From Lagopus muta (taxonomy: Eukaryota; Chordata; Aves; Galliformes; Phasianidae), in NCBI RefSeq assembly GCF_023343835.1, contig NC_064447.1:6836001-6900000 (forward strand): 64,000 nt of DNA. The letters are read 5' to 3'. Each line of letters opens with the position of its first letter. Position 1 is the first letter of the stretch. Of the stretch, positions 43,701-58,700 are shown in pieces. Made by a program: the position numbers and the translations under genes. The notes under the pieces were generated by a model. It saw nothing but the letters and a program-made list of their open reading frames with translations, made no database searches and was not told the DNA's origin.

Positions 43701-46700
43701 GATTTATGTCAACTCCAATGAGAGCAAATCAAAACTGCTTTGGAAATCTGCACTTTGTGGAAGATCTTTCTTGTCACTGCAGTGACCTGCCTCTGTTCCC
43801 AGACACTGCAGTGACACTGTCTCTTCTGGGTCACTCCTGTGGTTGTTCACATGACTGTGCTTTGGAGAACCACTGGCACCAGTTCAGTAATGATCTGATG
43901 CAAAGAAAGCATATAGAAGACAAAATCCATCCCAGAGCAACAAATAGCAAGGTAATTTTATTTCTGTCATGTCCCTGAAGGAAATTGAACTTGCCACAGA
44001 TGATATCTGATGTGAATGGCATGTTGCATGCACGCAGCTTTGGGCCAGCAGTGTGGCCTGAATGGGATGGCAGAAGGATGCAGAGGGGGTCCTGTGCCGA
44101 GAGGGCTCCCAATAGCACTGCTTCCTCTGCACTGGGAAAGGAGCTGCTCAGGGGAAAGGGCTGAGCTTTGCCACCAGGGCCTGCAGCGTGCTGCCAGGTC
44201 TGCTTCTGGCAGTGCCACCTGCAGCAGCCTTGCACAAAGCGCAGCCAGAGCTGGGCATGGGTGGCATTGTAGCAGTCTGTGCTAAAGACTGGAGCGTCAC
44301 CGGAGGCTGACATAATGTGATTGCCTCTACCTGATTGTCACCACCTGTGAGATTACAGTTTCTAAGTCTTGCTATCTTTGCTGAATCAAAAAGCCTGTGT
44401 GAACTCAGAAGGTTCGTGGTTCTTTTGATTTATGTCCACAAAAGCATAGCTGGAAGTGCTGCACAAGATGAGCAACAGATTGCTGACCTCATCTGTGATG
44501 TTTGGGTCTGAGAGTGTGATGTGGAGTGGGATCTTGTCCTCAGGTGCTTGTGGAAAGGAAACCCAGCCAGGCAGCGTGCACTCACTGTGCTGCTCTGGGC
44601 TCCAGCGACTGCAGGAGCTTTGTGCTTCACCTCACAGCAGAGGACCTTATGACTTATGGCTGCATTTGCTGGAGCACAAGCAGTAGTGTTACAGGACTAG
44701 CCAGAATGTTTCTCATGCAAAAAGGAAAGTTCTGAAAAGGTGAGCAGAAGTGAACTCTGCAGGCTCCTGCTGCCTGTGTGGGGGTCTGCTTTGCTTGGTA
44801 ACAACCTGGTGGGGAAGGAGGGGGCAACTGGATTGCAGACATTCATCTTCCCTATGAACAAGAACAAGAGATCCCTGGGGTCCCCTCTCTGCCATTTTTT
44901 TCCAAATGTGTATTCACAAATGTGCATTACTTTTTTTCTTTTTGGTTTTGGTGGCTCATAATGGGCTCAATATTGAAGTACCTGAGGACAGAGGTCTCTT
45001 TGCATCCCACTTATTCTCCTGTGATTCATACCATGCAGCCTTGCTTTTTTAAATTTTTTCCCCTCTCTGCTTTTGCACAATAAACATTTTCCTGTATTCT
45101 GTGTCTATTAGGAATGTGGTTGCAGTGCTCTGAACACAGCCATGCTTGGACAAGGCCATCTCAGCCTCTGTGTCAGGGGCCAGCCATCCTCCAGCTATAA
45201 CGATAAACACATCTATCAGAGGGTTAAAATAAATACTGGAAGCAGTAAAACAATACAGCTTGTTACTTTGAAGAATTGCATCTTAATATTTTCCAACAGC
45301 GGTAGTATTTGTCCTAGAAGTTTGTATTGTTAAATTGCCAGTTGAAAGATTCTGCCTTTTGGCATGACAGATTTGACATGCTGACAGATATTTTTTAATA
45401 CTTCTCACTTCTTTGCTTGGTTAGCTGTGCAACAGCCTTCATCTGTTTTTTGTTGGGTTGAAAATGAGTCTGCCAAGTGCATTTTGTGTTGTGAAATCAC
45501 TGTAGACTGGGACAGAAACACCCAGTGACACCAGTAGTGGTGTTGGTCAGACACATGTCCTGGGATCTGGAGAAGCTGAAACAGATGCTCATAAAGCCAG
45601 CAGCAGTGGGAGATAAAGATAAGATATGTGTACACTGGGATATGTAAAGATGGGAGACAGAAAATGTGAGGGTGTGGGTTTTTCTTTTTTTTACTGGCAT
45701 TCATAGGGGAAAACGTGATGAGCATGAGAGATGGAGGGAAGTGAATCCAGGTGGCTGTGGAGAACGTTTTCTTCCTACCAGTGGGGTGGAATGTCTGTTT
45801 TGCTGCCTGGAAACCATTGCCAGGGTATGTGCTGAGGAGGGCAGGTGCTTCTGGGCAGGGATGGCTTGTGGTCCTCAGCAGCAGAACGTCGCTGTCACCT
45901 CCTCGCGGAGCTGCTCGTTATCTGAGAGCCTGGAAACTTGCCTCAGGTACAACTGCTCAAATGAACCGGACTGTGTGGCATTGTGCGCTTGTTACATGAG
46001 CTGAAATGGAGTTGTTGCATCTGGATGTGTATAGTTGGTGTCATCAGATAAACTGCATGTGTGTGAGCAGTGTGCTGTCCTCTCAAGAAAACAGGCACTG
46101 AGATCATTAATGCTAAGCATTGGGTATAAGACCATGCCTGTGCATAAGCATATTTTCAGTTTGGATCGTGTGTTAAGCATTTGGTGGGACTGAATCCAAA
46201 AGGGAGGCACAAGGGAGCTGCCATCCCATATGTGATCAGGGCCAGCAAATAAGCAGGCCTGACTCCTTGTAGGAAATGCCAGTGCAGGTGCTGCCAAATT
46301 CTCTATCCTCGGTAGTTCTGGATGGCTTTTTCTTCTAGGTTAGCTGCTCACAGAGAAGCTTTTGAGTCCGGTCTGATGGGAACGCTGCGCTCCTTAAATA
46401 TCCTCTTAAATGTGTGTGGCTTCACTTAATTACCATGAATGAAGTTGGCAGCCCTTGCTGTGGCTGTGCTCAGATTCACACATTTTCCTGTTAAGATTAG
46501 TTCTGAAGCACATGTTAAGGACCCCAACTTTTATTGACATATGATTCATTTCTCTTTTGGCAGATTTGAGTAGGCAGGAATAAATGTTTTAGACCAGCAG
46601 TAATGAGAGCTTGGAGACCGTTCTGCAAAAGAAAAAAACTTGCGTGGTTGTAGTTGGCGGAAAATAACATAAAAAATCATCCTCCTCCCCAGTGTGGCCA

Positions 46701-49700
46701 TTTCTGTAATAGAAGCGATAAGTATTGGACTTGCCTTTTTAACTTCATACTATGAGAGCACTAGAGTGACGGTCTTTTACAGAGCTGTCATCTTTGTCCG
46801 TGCTTCACAAATAGCTCTCCTGTGGCAGGGCTCTACAGTGTTTGACTCCCACCTCAGAGACAAGCCTACAGCAAGCATCACACTGTTGTTCTTACCATGC
46901 CTTGGTTGGGAAAGAGAAGTGAGAAAGGGATCTGAAATACAAGAAATTAGTCACTTCTGAGCATTTCCTTCACCTTGCCTTGAATCCTGGGTGGCCCTGG
47001 CATTCTGCTGGAGGCCTCCAGGTGAACATGCTCTAAGTTTGCTCTTGGCACTGCCATTCCTGGGTTAGCTGTTGCACTTCTGAGAAGGTACCGTCTTTGC
47101 GGTACCTGTTGTGTTTGACATTGGGCAGTGCAGGGCATTACCCAGCAACGTGCTGGCATGCATCTCTCTCGCAGGCATGGGACAGATGAAAAAGTGTCTG
47201 GCAACTTTGCTCAGAAAGCCTTGACACAGCAGCTGGTTCAACCTTGTGTATATCAGCGTGGAACTGAGTTCATGTTGGTGGTACGGCATTGCAGGAATTA
47301 AAATGGAAGTGGGTACTGTCAAGGTTTATTCCCTATTTTTCAGGCATAGCTGTCTAATTAAAGGAGGTGGTGCAGAATCAGTGCTGATGAATGAAATATA
47401 TGTATTTCAGTTCCTGAAATATGTGTATATATAAATATATTATTATATATAATATATATTTCTGATCCTTAGTAGCTCAGCCTTCCATGAATGATTGTTG
47501 TGTGTCACAGGATGCTGTAGAGAGCCTGTTAGAGCAAACTGTTCTAAGCCATCCGTTTTCTAATGTGCCTGGAGGTATCATCACAGATAACCTGGAGGAG
47601 GAAAATCAATCTAAAACTTCATTAGCAGTGTTGCATAGATGTCTGTGCTGATGTAATGTGCTCTGGTTCCCGTCGGGAACTGGGGAGAGTTTTTAGCTGC
47701 AGTTTTGCTGGTGTCGTAGCAATACAATATGAGCAGCCAGGGTGGGCTGTTAGTAAGGAATGTCCCTAATCAAAAAAGATGTGCAAATGACATTATTTAT
47801 AAACCTCTTCTTCTCTTGGGATAGCCTCGTTGTGTTTCAGAGCGGACAGAAAAAACAAAGCTGTCCTTTGTGTGTTTGTTTCAACTCAGGTGATAAGGGC
47901 AGAAGGTTCTGGATGAGAGGCCAGCCCAGGGCTGGCAGTGTGATAGCGGCTGAGAGGAGCAGCCAGGAGTGAAATGCAAATTCAGCTTCAGGAGAGTCTC
48001 AGACATCCCAGGCTCGATGTCACTTAGGCACCTAATCAAACAGGAAATTGCTTTCCCAAGTCATCTGGGATCTTGCACAAATCAGCGCATCGTCAGCATG
48101 CTAATGGGAGCTCAACCGAGGCCTTGGAGAGGTGCTGCCTGAGGGGCAGCTCTGAACATTGTGTTCTGTGAAGAGCACATCCAAGGCAAAACCAAAACAG
48201 ACAGCATTTCATGTTTCTGATGGACAGGCAGGAAAGGGAAGATTCAGATGCGCTTCCTCTCCCTGCTGTGTACCTTGTGCTGATGACAGCTCTTATGCTG
48301 TTAAGCTCCTGTTCCTCTTTGCTCAGCCAGTGTGTGAGTGTGAGATTTGGGAAGGCTTCAGTAAGCAACAGAATAAAAGCTGTGCTTCTGTGCCTTGAGT
48401 CCTCCCAGGAAAACATGCTTTGACATTGCTCTTACTGATAGAGATGTCTATAAACAGCATGATGGCCAGCAGAACAAAAGTCCAAAGAGGTATACTGTGT
48501 GCCCAGGGTTTTTTGGAGCACCCAGGTAGTTCCTTTCCTATTGGTTAATGATGGCTGCAAATGACAAGCCAAGAGCAAGAAAAAACTACTAAGCATGGTG
48601 TGATGGTGTCTGGCCAGCCTGCTGGGGAAGAACCTGTGGCTGCTCCCAGCTGTGGATGCTGGCTGACCACCTGGTGCCCCTTGGCCACAGTGCAGGGATC
48701 GAGACGCATTTCCTAGATTCTCACAGTTGAACTAGAAATAATACATTTATAGGACCAGAGGCAGTTCACTGCTCAGGTTAAGTGCTTTTAAAGGTCTGAG
48801 TCATTCATACCGTAGGCTATTTGGGGAGCTGGGTTTCCTTGTGAAAGCACGTTTTGTTACTGCTGGAAACACTCCTGTTGTTCTGCCTTGCTGTGGGGCC
48901 ACTTTGTTTTTTGGGCAAAGCCACTCTGCGTGGTCCTTTGCAGGCTGCATTGTACCTCACCTCCCTTAACGTAATTAGTAAAAAGTCTGGACACACTTGG
49001 AAGGCAGTGAGAGCTAGAAAGGCTCCGCTGGGATTTGGGAAAGTAAGCCTGATCTGAGACTCCCTAACACTGGTTGTAGTCTTCGGAGTCCAGTGGATCA
49101 CACAAAGTACAACATTTTGTGTCTCTCCCATGTAGTCAGAAGGGTTCTCTGAGAGCTGCCAGTACCTCTGTTATGTTGGTTGCTGCTGAAAATCAGGGAA
49201 GTAGTTTTCCCTTTCCCTGCTAAGCTCAGCACTGTCTGGCAGCAACATGCTCGTATTACATGGGCTCCTGGCACGGCTCAGTGAGATCAGCTGTGCCTCC
49301 AGTGTGCAGATCCAGATGGAGTTACCTCAAATTTTGGATGTCCAGCACTCTTAGCTTGAGGTGATCTATAGAGAGTCTTACCTTCCCGTCCGGTGTCAGC
49401 CCGCCTCCATCTGCACCAGGAATCTGATATTTACAGCCTAAACTGTTGGGCTGTCTCATTCCAGCTGGTAATAGCATCGTTAATTAGCTTCTTAATTTGT
49501 GCTGTCTGAATGTACCTGAATTTCTAGGAATTAAAGTCTGCATGGAACCCAGCACAGCGGTGAATGCAAGTGGAAAACAAGGCAGGATGCATTAAAAATG
49601 TTCGTGTGTTATTTAAAAAAAAAAAAAAAAAAAAAAAGCTGAGGGATAGTGCAGGTGGATCATGTTTGCCTAGCGTGGGTTGTATAATGCTTCCTTACTG

Positions 49701-52700
49701 TGCTGGTGATAGATTTTACAGGCCAGGTGTGAACACTGAGATTAGCTCTTGTGATTTGCCAGGCAGGAGGGACACTGGGTGATGGCGGTGGGGTGGCTGT
49801 CTGCTGTCTGAGGGCTCCTGGCAAGATCTGAACTATGCTTGGGGTGGCCGTTCCCAGTGATACATTTGTCTGAGTGATTGTGGGGAAATATAAAAAATGA
49901 TACAAGTAGGCATTTAAATCACATTGAGCATGATGTTGCACGAAGGATGTAGGACAGCAGTTGGCTATGAAAATTTATGTGGGTATGGCTTGGTCTTGCA
50001 AGAGTTCTGAGCATGATGTACGTATTAAGGGAATGGCTTGCTGATGGAAATAATTGAAAATATCATATATTGAAGAGTGCTGTCATGTGGGGCTGCACAA
50101 AGGCTGATGGAGGGGACATGCCATCCAGGAAAAGCAAAAATATTGCAGCAACAGCAGGAAATACATGTGGTTAATATGAGCCTCTGATCTCATCGTGACC
50201 TGCATAACGTGACCTGAGAGATGCTGTGAAGAAGGGAGTAAGGGATAAGAAGTCAGGTGCTTTTTGTGGTGTGGGAGGGAGGAAAGGTGCCAGCAGGATG
50301 GGCCAGCTTGGGGCTGACACTGCTGATGTGGCCCTGGGGTAGCCAGGGGTACAGGGAAGGTATGTGGTGGGATCAGGTAGACTCTTGTTGTATTTTCCAT
50401 ATAAAGAAAAAAAAAAATGGCATCAGAGGCACAGGCCTCTCTCAGCCTGCCACCTGCTCCTGCATGCCGAGCACATCCTGCTGCCTTCGCCAGGAGCAGC
50501 CAGCAGGAGCAGAGGAGACAGAACGCCTGCGGGAGAACTTTTAACATGATTACGTGACGTCAGATGCAGCACTGGGCTCGGCGGGTGAGGAGCTGGAGGG
50601 GCAGCCCCATGCACACCGGGTCTGGGCATGTCTAGCTGTGGTGTGCTCACATTGGTCACTCAGCCTGGGATGGGCAGCTCCCATGCCCTGTCTGCTGGTG
50701 AAACTGGGCCAGCTCTGGCTGTGTATCGCAGCTTTTTCTCTGTATTGTCTACCCAGTTGCTTAGTCTCCGATTTCTTTAATCTAATATTTGGGGTATCAT
50801 TAAAGATATTTAAGCCTTTTGTTATGATAGCAATGCCACAGCAGCTCCCTTTTCTTCTGGGAATGGGCAGTGTTGGTCAAATCTCGGCTTGGTTTGGACC
50901 TTCCCTGCACCATGAAATGCAGAGCTGGCTTTGGGCTTCTGCAGGGAAGTGAGAGGGGCTGGTGGCCAGCCCTGGTGTGAGCTCTGCAGCTCCAGCCTTG
51001 CTTCACTGAACATTGTTTGCATCTGAGAGTAATAGTGGCTCTGAGCCAGGTCAGGCTAAGGGGAAGAGGTTATTCTGTGCTGTCATGTCTGAGGAGCAGT
51101 GATGTCAGTTCTCCAGCTCTTTTTATTAGCAGTATTAATTACAGTTTCTAAGCATCATTAAGTAAAGTGAAAGGAAGGTAAATAATGGCTGAACAGTGAC
51201 GTTCCTGTCATACATCCTGACAAAAAGCAAGGGGTGGGCTAAGCCCTTTCGGGATGGGCAGAGCTGGTTACCAGAAGACAGCTCTGGATCCTCCCACAAG
51301 ACCCAGGGACATGCTGACCATCTGCTCCTGAGTTGTGCCTGAAGTTCCCAGGGGGCTGCTGGTGGTCGCTGGGGCCGGGGAGGGGTGAGGACATCTCAGG
51401 TGGAGTCCATGTTGCGTGTGTTAATCAGGAGGTGAGGCTGATGAGATGAGAACAGCATGGAATCACTCAGAATGAAGGAGGGGGAGAAACTACTGACCCT
51501 GTATTCCTTCCTCCTTATAGGTCCTCTTTGCAACGACTACTGAAAAGCTGCTGAACGATCAGAGGTTAAAGAACAGATCTTCATCTGGGGATAGTATTCT
51601 TTCTTGTTTCTGCTCAGCACGAGGTACCACCAGATGGTTCTTGGTTGCAGCTTAGAGTGTGACTAAAATTTGTTTTTCAGGCACTTAGGCAAATGGGATT
51701 TATTTAATTTCTCTTCCTGCTCTTCCCTTCCCCTCCAAGCTATGTTCTGAATTTCAACATTCCCTTTTCCCCATAGAATGAAGTTGAGCTGGGAGAGCTG
51801 CTGTTGTCATTAAACTACCTGCCCAGCGCAGGAAGACTGAATGTGGACATCATTAGAGCAAAACAGCTTCTTCAGACAGACATGAGCCAAGGTTCAGGTA
51901 AAGGGCAGGGTATTTCTCACATTACTCATGCACAGCTTTTATATCCTTCTAAAGCAGACTGCCAGCAAGGCTGCAATTTGTGCGGGATCTAGGGGGATTT
52001 GGATGCTCAGTTCCTTTTAATACAAGGCACTGGATACTCATTTTATATATGTAGTCAACAGTAACCAAAGTAGCCGGAACACTTATTCTGAGCTAAAACT
52101 GAGGGTATGAATGCCTTTGTGACACTGAAGTTCAAAATCTCTGAACCAGAGTGAGGTGAGAAGCCACAAGTCCCAGTTACCTCCACGTTCCATTTTGTAA
52201 GACAGCCTGTTTAAGGTTGTTAAGATACTGAGCACTGTGTGAATGACAATACTGCAGTGGTTTTATTTAGGGTAACTAGCTGCTCTGTGGACAACGTTAG
52301 GTTTTCACAGTGTCCGTGCCTTGCTCCCTGCTGTTTCTGAGCATGCAGACTGGTAGCCACGTGCTGCACCAGGCCATGCTCCCTGCCCCAGCATTGCTGC
52401 TGTCAGAATGCTGGCATTTTTTAGAAAGAGCAGAGCATCTGGCCTGAGTCAAGGCTGTCATTAATTGTCTTGGTGTGGTTTCAGTGGGAGCGTTACTAAG
52501 GCAGCTGCCCAACTCCTGCCTCCCCGCTGTGCGGTGCTGCAGGCCTCAGTCCTTCCCCAGCGCTGTTCTCCAGCATGACCCAGCCCTGTGTCGCTGTGCC
52601 CAGCTGTGCTGAACCTTCCTGAACCAGGACGTTGTCTCACTACTCCAGTAACGTACAGCCTGAGTTTATTATGTTTTTGTCAGATCCCTTTGTGAAAATT

Positions 52701-55700
52701 CAGCTTGTTCATGGATTGAAGTTAACAAAAACCAAGAAAACCTCCTGCATGCGGGGGACGATAGATCCCTTCTACAATGAGTCCTTCAGCTTCAAGGTTC
52801 CCCAGGAAGAACTGGAAAATGCCAGCTTGGTGTTCACAGGTAAATGTGCTGCTGTTATTGGTGTGGCGTGGCCTTGCTCTCTGAGGTGAAAAAAACAGCA
52901 TTTGCAGGCATGCAGCGAGCCCATGCAGGGCAGTGCTGGTCCTGGTAGCTGCCCCGGAAGGGGTGGCTATTGCTGGAGTTCTGGGGTAGCTCAGTAAGCA
53001 TGCTGTGCTCTTTAGAGCCCTCCACAGCTTGAGTCTGGAGCTGGGGATGCACCTTGCCTGTTCTGTGCTTAATTTGTGCCACTGTGTAATGGTTTTGTGC
53101 ATGAATTACACTCTTGGTGATAAAGCCAAAAATCAGAAGAATAAGAGATGAGCATTGAATGATCCTAAACCCAGCCATTGGCAAAGATAACTTTTGTTAC
53201 CTGACGTAGTTTGCCTGTCAGATGATGCAGTCACAGGCGTGTAGCACTGACATCACCTCTTCCCTGCAGCACAGCTCCACTGGAGGAGTGCTGGGGCTGA
53301 GTGGTGGCTTTGGGGACATATGCTGCACCCACAGCCACTCTTGAGTTCCTGTGCCTCTAATTTTATTTTTTGGCAGATTTCTGCCCATTACTCATCACCT
53401 TTCCAAAGAACAGAAATGGATCTGTACCTGGAAGAAAATATGTTGACTTACTTTATTCCTTACATGGCAGATGCAGGTGTCACAGCCTGTACCGGGAGCC
53501 TAATTCCCACCCATTACCTTGTTTCCAAAAGTGATGCTGATCAGTAATTTAAATCCTGCCCTTCATGTTCAAATATTTCCTCAGCCAAAAGCCTGTAATT
53601 AATCACATCTTTGCATGCACGTTGTCCTGAATGCACCTTTCATGTGCAATGATGAGTGTGTGCTTGGAAGCTTCTGTCAGGTGCTCACATGACAGATGTG
53701 AAATACTCTTCTTTGTTTTCATCTTATAGGAGAAAAAGTGGTTGCAGGATCAGCACTGTGTGATAGGGAGCGTGAGGGGGTGTTCTGCTCCTCTCTGAAG
53801 CTGAGGAAGTTGGCATTGACAAAGTGGCTATTGGATTATTTTTGTTTTTATTTTTTTCTCTGTGTGTGTGTTCAAATGGATGTATTTTAAAGTAAGTGAG
53901 TTGGAAGTTAGTTGTGTGATTCGTAATCATACATAATGCAGTCAGGTTTCAGTGGTGTGTCTTCTACTTGGTACTTGGCTGGTAATGCTTGCCTTGGAAG
54001 TTGCAATAAGTAATCCCAAAGTGTCCATTTTTGCTCTAGGCTTTTGTTTGCTGTTGTGGTGGTTCTTTTTGTTATTTGTTTTCTGGAGCTGATTTTTAAT
54101 TTTATCTTTTTCTTTCCATGGCTCTAGTCCTTTAGGTCAGTTAATTAAATTTGCTGTTGAGTCGAAGTCCAATTGAAAAGGAAAATAATCGTGCTTGAAG
54201 GGTGGTTGATGCTGCTCTAAGTGGGTAGAGAGCTGCCAGTCACTGAAGCCAGAAAATGAGTATATCTTCAATAATTTAAGGGAGCCCTTTTTGTGGCTTC
54301 ATATTTTGGACCCAGTGTACAGCTGTCTTTACATTGGCTTGGCTTCATTTGAAGGTGGTGGAGCCGTGCCAGTCCCTATCAGCTCCTGCCTCCCTCTGTG
54401 TAGCTACACTGCAGAGTGATGTGCTATCAGACAAAGTACAGTTATTATTTTTTCCATGGTGTTTTTTTTGTCTTGAACAGACTATCTGGCTTCCAGTGCA
54501 CTTAATAGAGATTTGTGCCTGTTCCTCCTGTGACTTTCCCAATGACAGCCCTGCAGCCTGGCAGCTCTGTAGGCTCTCCTCTGCACTGTGTTCTTCGTGA
54601 AGCTGCAGAGAACCACCCTTGGACTGACCCCACATTAGGGCATAGCTGTGCTGGGGATGGGAAGCCTGTGTGTGCAGGTGGGGAGTGTGGGGCCAGCTCA
54701 GCATGAGCAAAGATTTGGGGTATTTGGGACCATTCCTTAGACTTTTCTTCTCCCTTAAAATCAGAATGATTAAGGTTGGAAAAGACTGCTAAGATCATCT
54801 AACCATCAACCATCCCCAGCATGCCCACTAAACCTTGTGACTCCTTGGGCATGTTGGGACTGAGTTCTGGAGGTTTTTGGTGTTCACAACCCAAAGTGCT
54901 TCTCTTTCCTTCCATATTGGTGCAGGGCACGTGTGCCTTCTTCTCAGGTGCCTTCTGGGGATGTTGCTGCCTCAGGGTCCCCACTTGGTGCCCAAAAGGA
55001 GGTGAGATGAGCTGGGGGGAGGCTGTCTCCACCAGAGCACCATCTGTACACAGCTCCTCACCAGAAGAGGCTAAAACCAGGAAAATGATCAAACGATGTA
55101 ACAAGCTCAATTAGTGATGCAACAGCTTGTAGAGATGTTTAATTGTAATTTACTTCATCCAGCACCTTGTCTTGGTAATGAGACCTACGCAAATCTCCTG
55201 GGGTGTGGGCAGCTTGAGAGCTGGCCCTAGCAGGGCAAATTTGGAAGGACAGCAGGTTCTCCTGAGCACACGTACCTCTGAGCAAACACATTCATTATTC
55301 TTTGTCCTGTGGATAGTGGTATTCAGCTGCTGCCTCCAAGCAATAGCCTGAGGTCACCGCTGGGCACACTGCTGAGAACGTTTGTGCAACAGCAGCTCTG
55401 TGCTCAGGCTGGCTGAGTGCTGGCCTGCAAGTGTGTGCTCTTCCCTGGGAGGTTTGGGACTCAACCCCAAGTCCCAGCCTAACCTTCAGAAAGCAAGAGG
55501 CACGATGACACCTGACATCCAAGCACCGTGGTGTTTTGTTAATGATTATAGCATTGTTAATAACAATCAGGTAATGCTGTTTGCGGTGCAGTAAAGCCCA
55601 GATGGTCCAATAAAAGCCACTGGAGAGCGAATCACATCTTGGTGACTCTCTGTCTTCTGATCACTTACAGCTTGCAGGCACTTTCTCTTCTGCACCATCT

Positions 55701-58700
55701 GTAGGATTTTCTTCACGTTTCGATGTGATCATGTAGGACCATGTTGATTTTGTTTTAGTTTATTTTTTTAGCTCCTAGGTAAGCATAGTCAAATGGTGGG
55801 ATGTTGAACACCTTCAGCTGTGCTTTCAAGGGCTGCCATGCTCCACGGGGCTGAGACAACACCGTGAGTGTTCCCTGCAGCAAGCACTGCTACGGTTCAT
55901 GTCTTCAGCCCCAACATTGTGCTGACGCTTTATCCTGCAGCTCTAATTAACTTCCAGTTAATAGGAAGTGCTTGATTAAAATAACAGATTGCTGTTCGAT
56001 AGCAGTATACCTCATTCCTCGTTACCTTGTTTTCTCTTTCCCTCAGCCCTTGGGGAAATGTAAGAACCGTTTAACGAAGTTTGGATTTTTTGAGGAAGAA
56101 AAATCCTTGTTGGGATGTGTTGATAATGGTGTTGTTCTGGTGCTCAGTTTGCTTTGATTGAAATGCTTTCTTTTTTGAAGAAATACTGCTTGCAGGAGTT
56201 GTTTTGGGTTGGATATTAGAAAAAATCCTTCTCAGAGGGATGAGGTATTGCAGTACGGCTGCCTGGGGGTGGTGGAGTCAACATCCCTGGAGGTGTTCAG
56301 GGAACATGGAGATGTGGCATTGAGGGATGTGGTCAGTGGCACGGTGGGGGTGGGTTGATGGTTGGACTAGATGATCTTTGTGGTCTTTTTCCAACCTTAA
56401 TGACTGTATTAACTTCTTACTGATCTCAAACCTGCATTTACCCAAAGCATCTTGATATCAAGTTATCTGGGATTCACTCTGGATCAGTGGTGGTCAGGCT
56501 GGTGGTGCAGACGTTGGACATGAGGGGATGCTTTTGCTAAAAGCGAGAGTTTTTTAAGAGTCCCAAGAATGCCATGCAGACACATCAAGGATTTTCAATT
56601 TTTTTTTTAATTAATAGGCTGGTTTCCAAATGTTCAGATAATTGGAACAGGTTGAACTTAGATAATAGATTTGTCCTCAGGCTACTCCAGAAATACGTGT
56701 GAATTTTGATTTGCCTGGCTGTATACTGGCATCTGAAGGTCATGCTTTCATCATCTTCAGGTGCCCATTTGCAAGGGGTGAAAAACACAGTCTGTTTGGG
56801 GTCATTACATGTCTGATTTCTGACTTGCTGCTTCAGATGTTCATGTCTTGTTTCTCCTATTGCTTTGATTTCTCACAAAAATTCAGGAATTTTATCTTTT
56901 GCATACATCTATGGGAAGAAAAAAGTTCTCTCCTCTAACATGAGGCAAGTGAAACTTTTTTTTGCCTCCCCCATGCTGACATACAGGAAAAAGAGGTGGT
57001 TTCTGTTTTTTTTAATGCTATGCTGGGCAATGTAATATCTCTTAGGTAAATAGATAGGCAATTTGCTGCTAGAAGATTGTTTCTGTTAGACCTGTGCTTC
57101 TGAAGCAGTGTGATATCTATGTTTCATATATCAGGAATATAGAGATATTGCAGGTCAGAAGAGGAATCCAATCTGTGCTTAAACCTGTGTAATCCTATCT
57201 TAGTCGAAGGAAGAAAAGCAAAAAACATTGATGTCAGCAGAGGATTTTCTCAGGATTTAGACCTGTTTAATTTAGATCAGAAATTGGCCTTTGTTTCTGG
57301 TGTTGCAAAATACGTTATGTATTTATGCAGTGTACACCATATGGTCCATGCCTGGCTTTAAGGATAACAGAGCAGTGCTGCTGCTCTGCTCTGCATGGTG
57401 TGACCCAGCAGGTCATCAGGAACACCTCTGCTCCTGGGGCAAAGGGACCCCAAACCAGCCCTGGAAATGGAAGATTGGCTATAAAAATAATCACCTGGGG
57501 CCTTCCCAGGGGCAGAGGTCCTGCGCTGGGCTGTGAACTGCTTTCAGACTTCGGCACGAGGCTGTGGGCAAGCTGCTGCATGAGAAGGTGCTGGTTCCCT
57601 CTGCTGAGACACTGGGGGATCCAAACCCCCTCCAGCCTGCCTGCACTGCGGGATTCAGGCTGCTTGGAGGAGATGCTCAGGGCTACTTTTGCCTTTTTGC
57701 ACCAGGTTGGCCACTTTAATGAGAAAGACAGGATTAATAACAATGAGAGCACCAGGATGTTTGTGCTTCTGAACCAATCTGTTGCTTGCAAGTGAGGCAA
57801 AATGAAGACTCTTCATTCTGCCTGACTTTGTTAATAAGAAGTCGGTGGCTTCAGTCTCTGCATCACTGCAGGCATGGCAGAAAATGATTGTTTCTGGAGT
57901 TCTCTGGAATTTTTTAGCAATTGTCTTCTAAAGAAAAGAGCAGTTGCTCTTGGAGCTGACCTGCAGCACTTGCTGATGTTGCAGCCCATTAATTTAAACA
58001 GTGTCACGCCTCTCTCGACCTCACTCTTTTTATCTTGTTTTGCTCATGCAATGGTGAAAGAAATTACTGCAGCAGCTCACTGGGCTGTAATCTTTCTGTA
58101 TATCAAATGAGGAACAATCTGCGTGGTGCTGGCTGTTGTGGGTGTGAAGCTACCTGGGGATGAGATGCCCATGCTGGGGGCATGGGATGTGGAGCTGCCT
58201 CCCTGCTGCTGGGTTTGGCCACTCTTGGGGTTCAGATTCCCTCTGCAGCTGGGTGCTGTGGGCAGCCTGATGGAGGAGGTGCAGGGGAGTGAGTTTTCCA
58301 TGCAAATCAGAGCCTGCGGAGATTAAATTGATAAGTGCAAACCTACTGTGTTTCTTCCCTTGCTTTTCTGTTTCTGCTGAATATTACTGGCCACACTTAA
58401 GGAGCAAAGGGCAAAATTTAGTCCACCCCATGGCCTTCACAGTGAGCATGGTTAGTCTGCCTGCTAACAACACCCACTCTGCACTAAGTAGCTCTTCAAT
58501 ATTGATGTCAAGCAGTTCAGAAGTAGTTTCATACCCATTTAACTGGCAGAATAGACCTTTTAGATGGTGGAGACAGCATGGAAAAGGCTGGACACTGATT
58601 TTCTATCTGTACTGGGCTGGGGAAAGAAATGCAGCTTGCTTGCTGCACTGCGTTGTGTGCCCAGTGTGCTACACTGAAATACAGGAGTGCCTGGGAGCTC

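Larger units (their letters stand above)
43440..51776 (+). other. SYT17 intron 5
   Basis: 8.3 kb with no supported separate gene. It holds the open-frame extension of exon 5 (43440-43568), an AATAAA at 45079-45084, an AT-rich low-complexity stretch at 47419-47461, and an A23 tract at 49615-49637. TAAT-dense non-coding blocks near 48020-48120 and 49430-49545 may be regulatory. Confidence 0.55.

Noticed and set aside
47086-47107. Small inverted repeat AGGTACCG / CGGTACCT
   Set aside because: With only 8-bp arms in a 64-kb window this is expected by chance, and it has no context to support a function.
52722-53184. Overlapping minus-strand frames near SYT17 exon 7
   Set aside because: They are shadows of the exon and flanking intron, and no family sequence was recognised.
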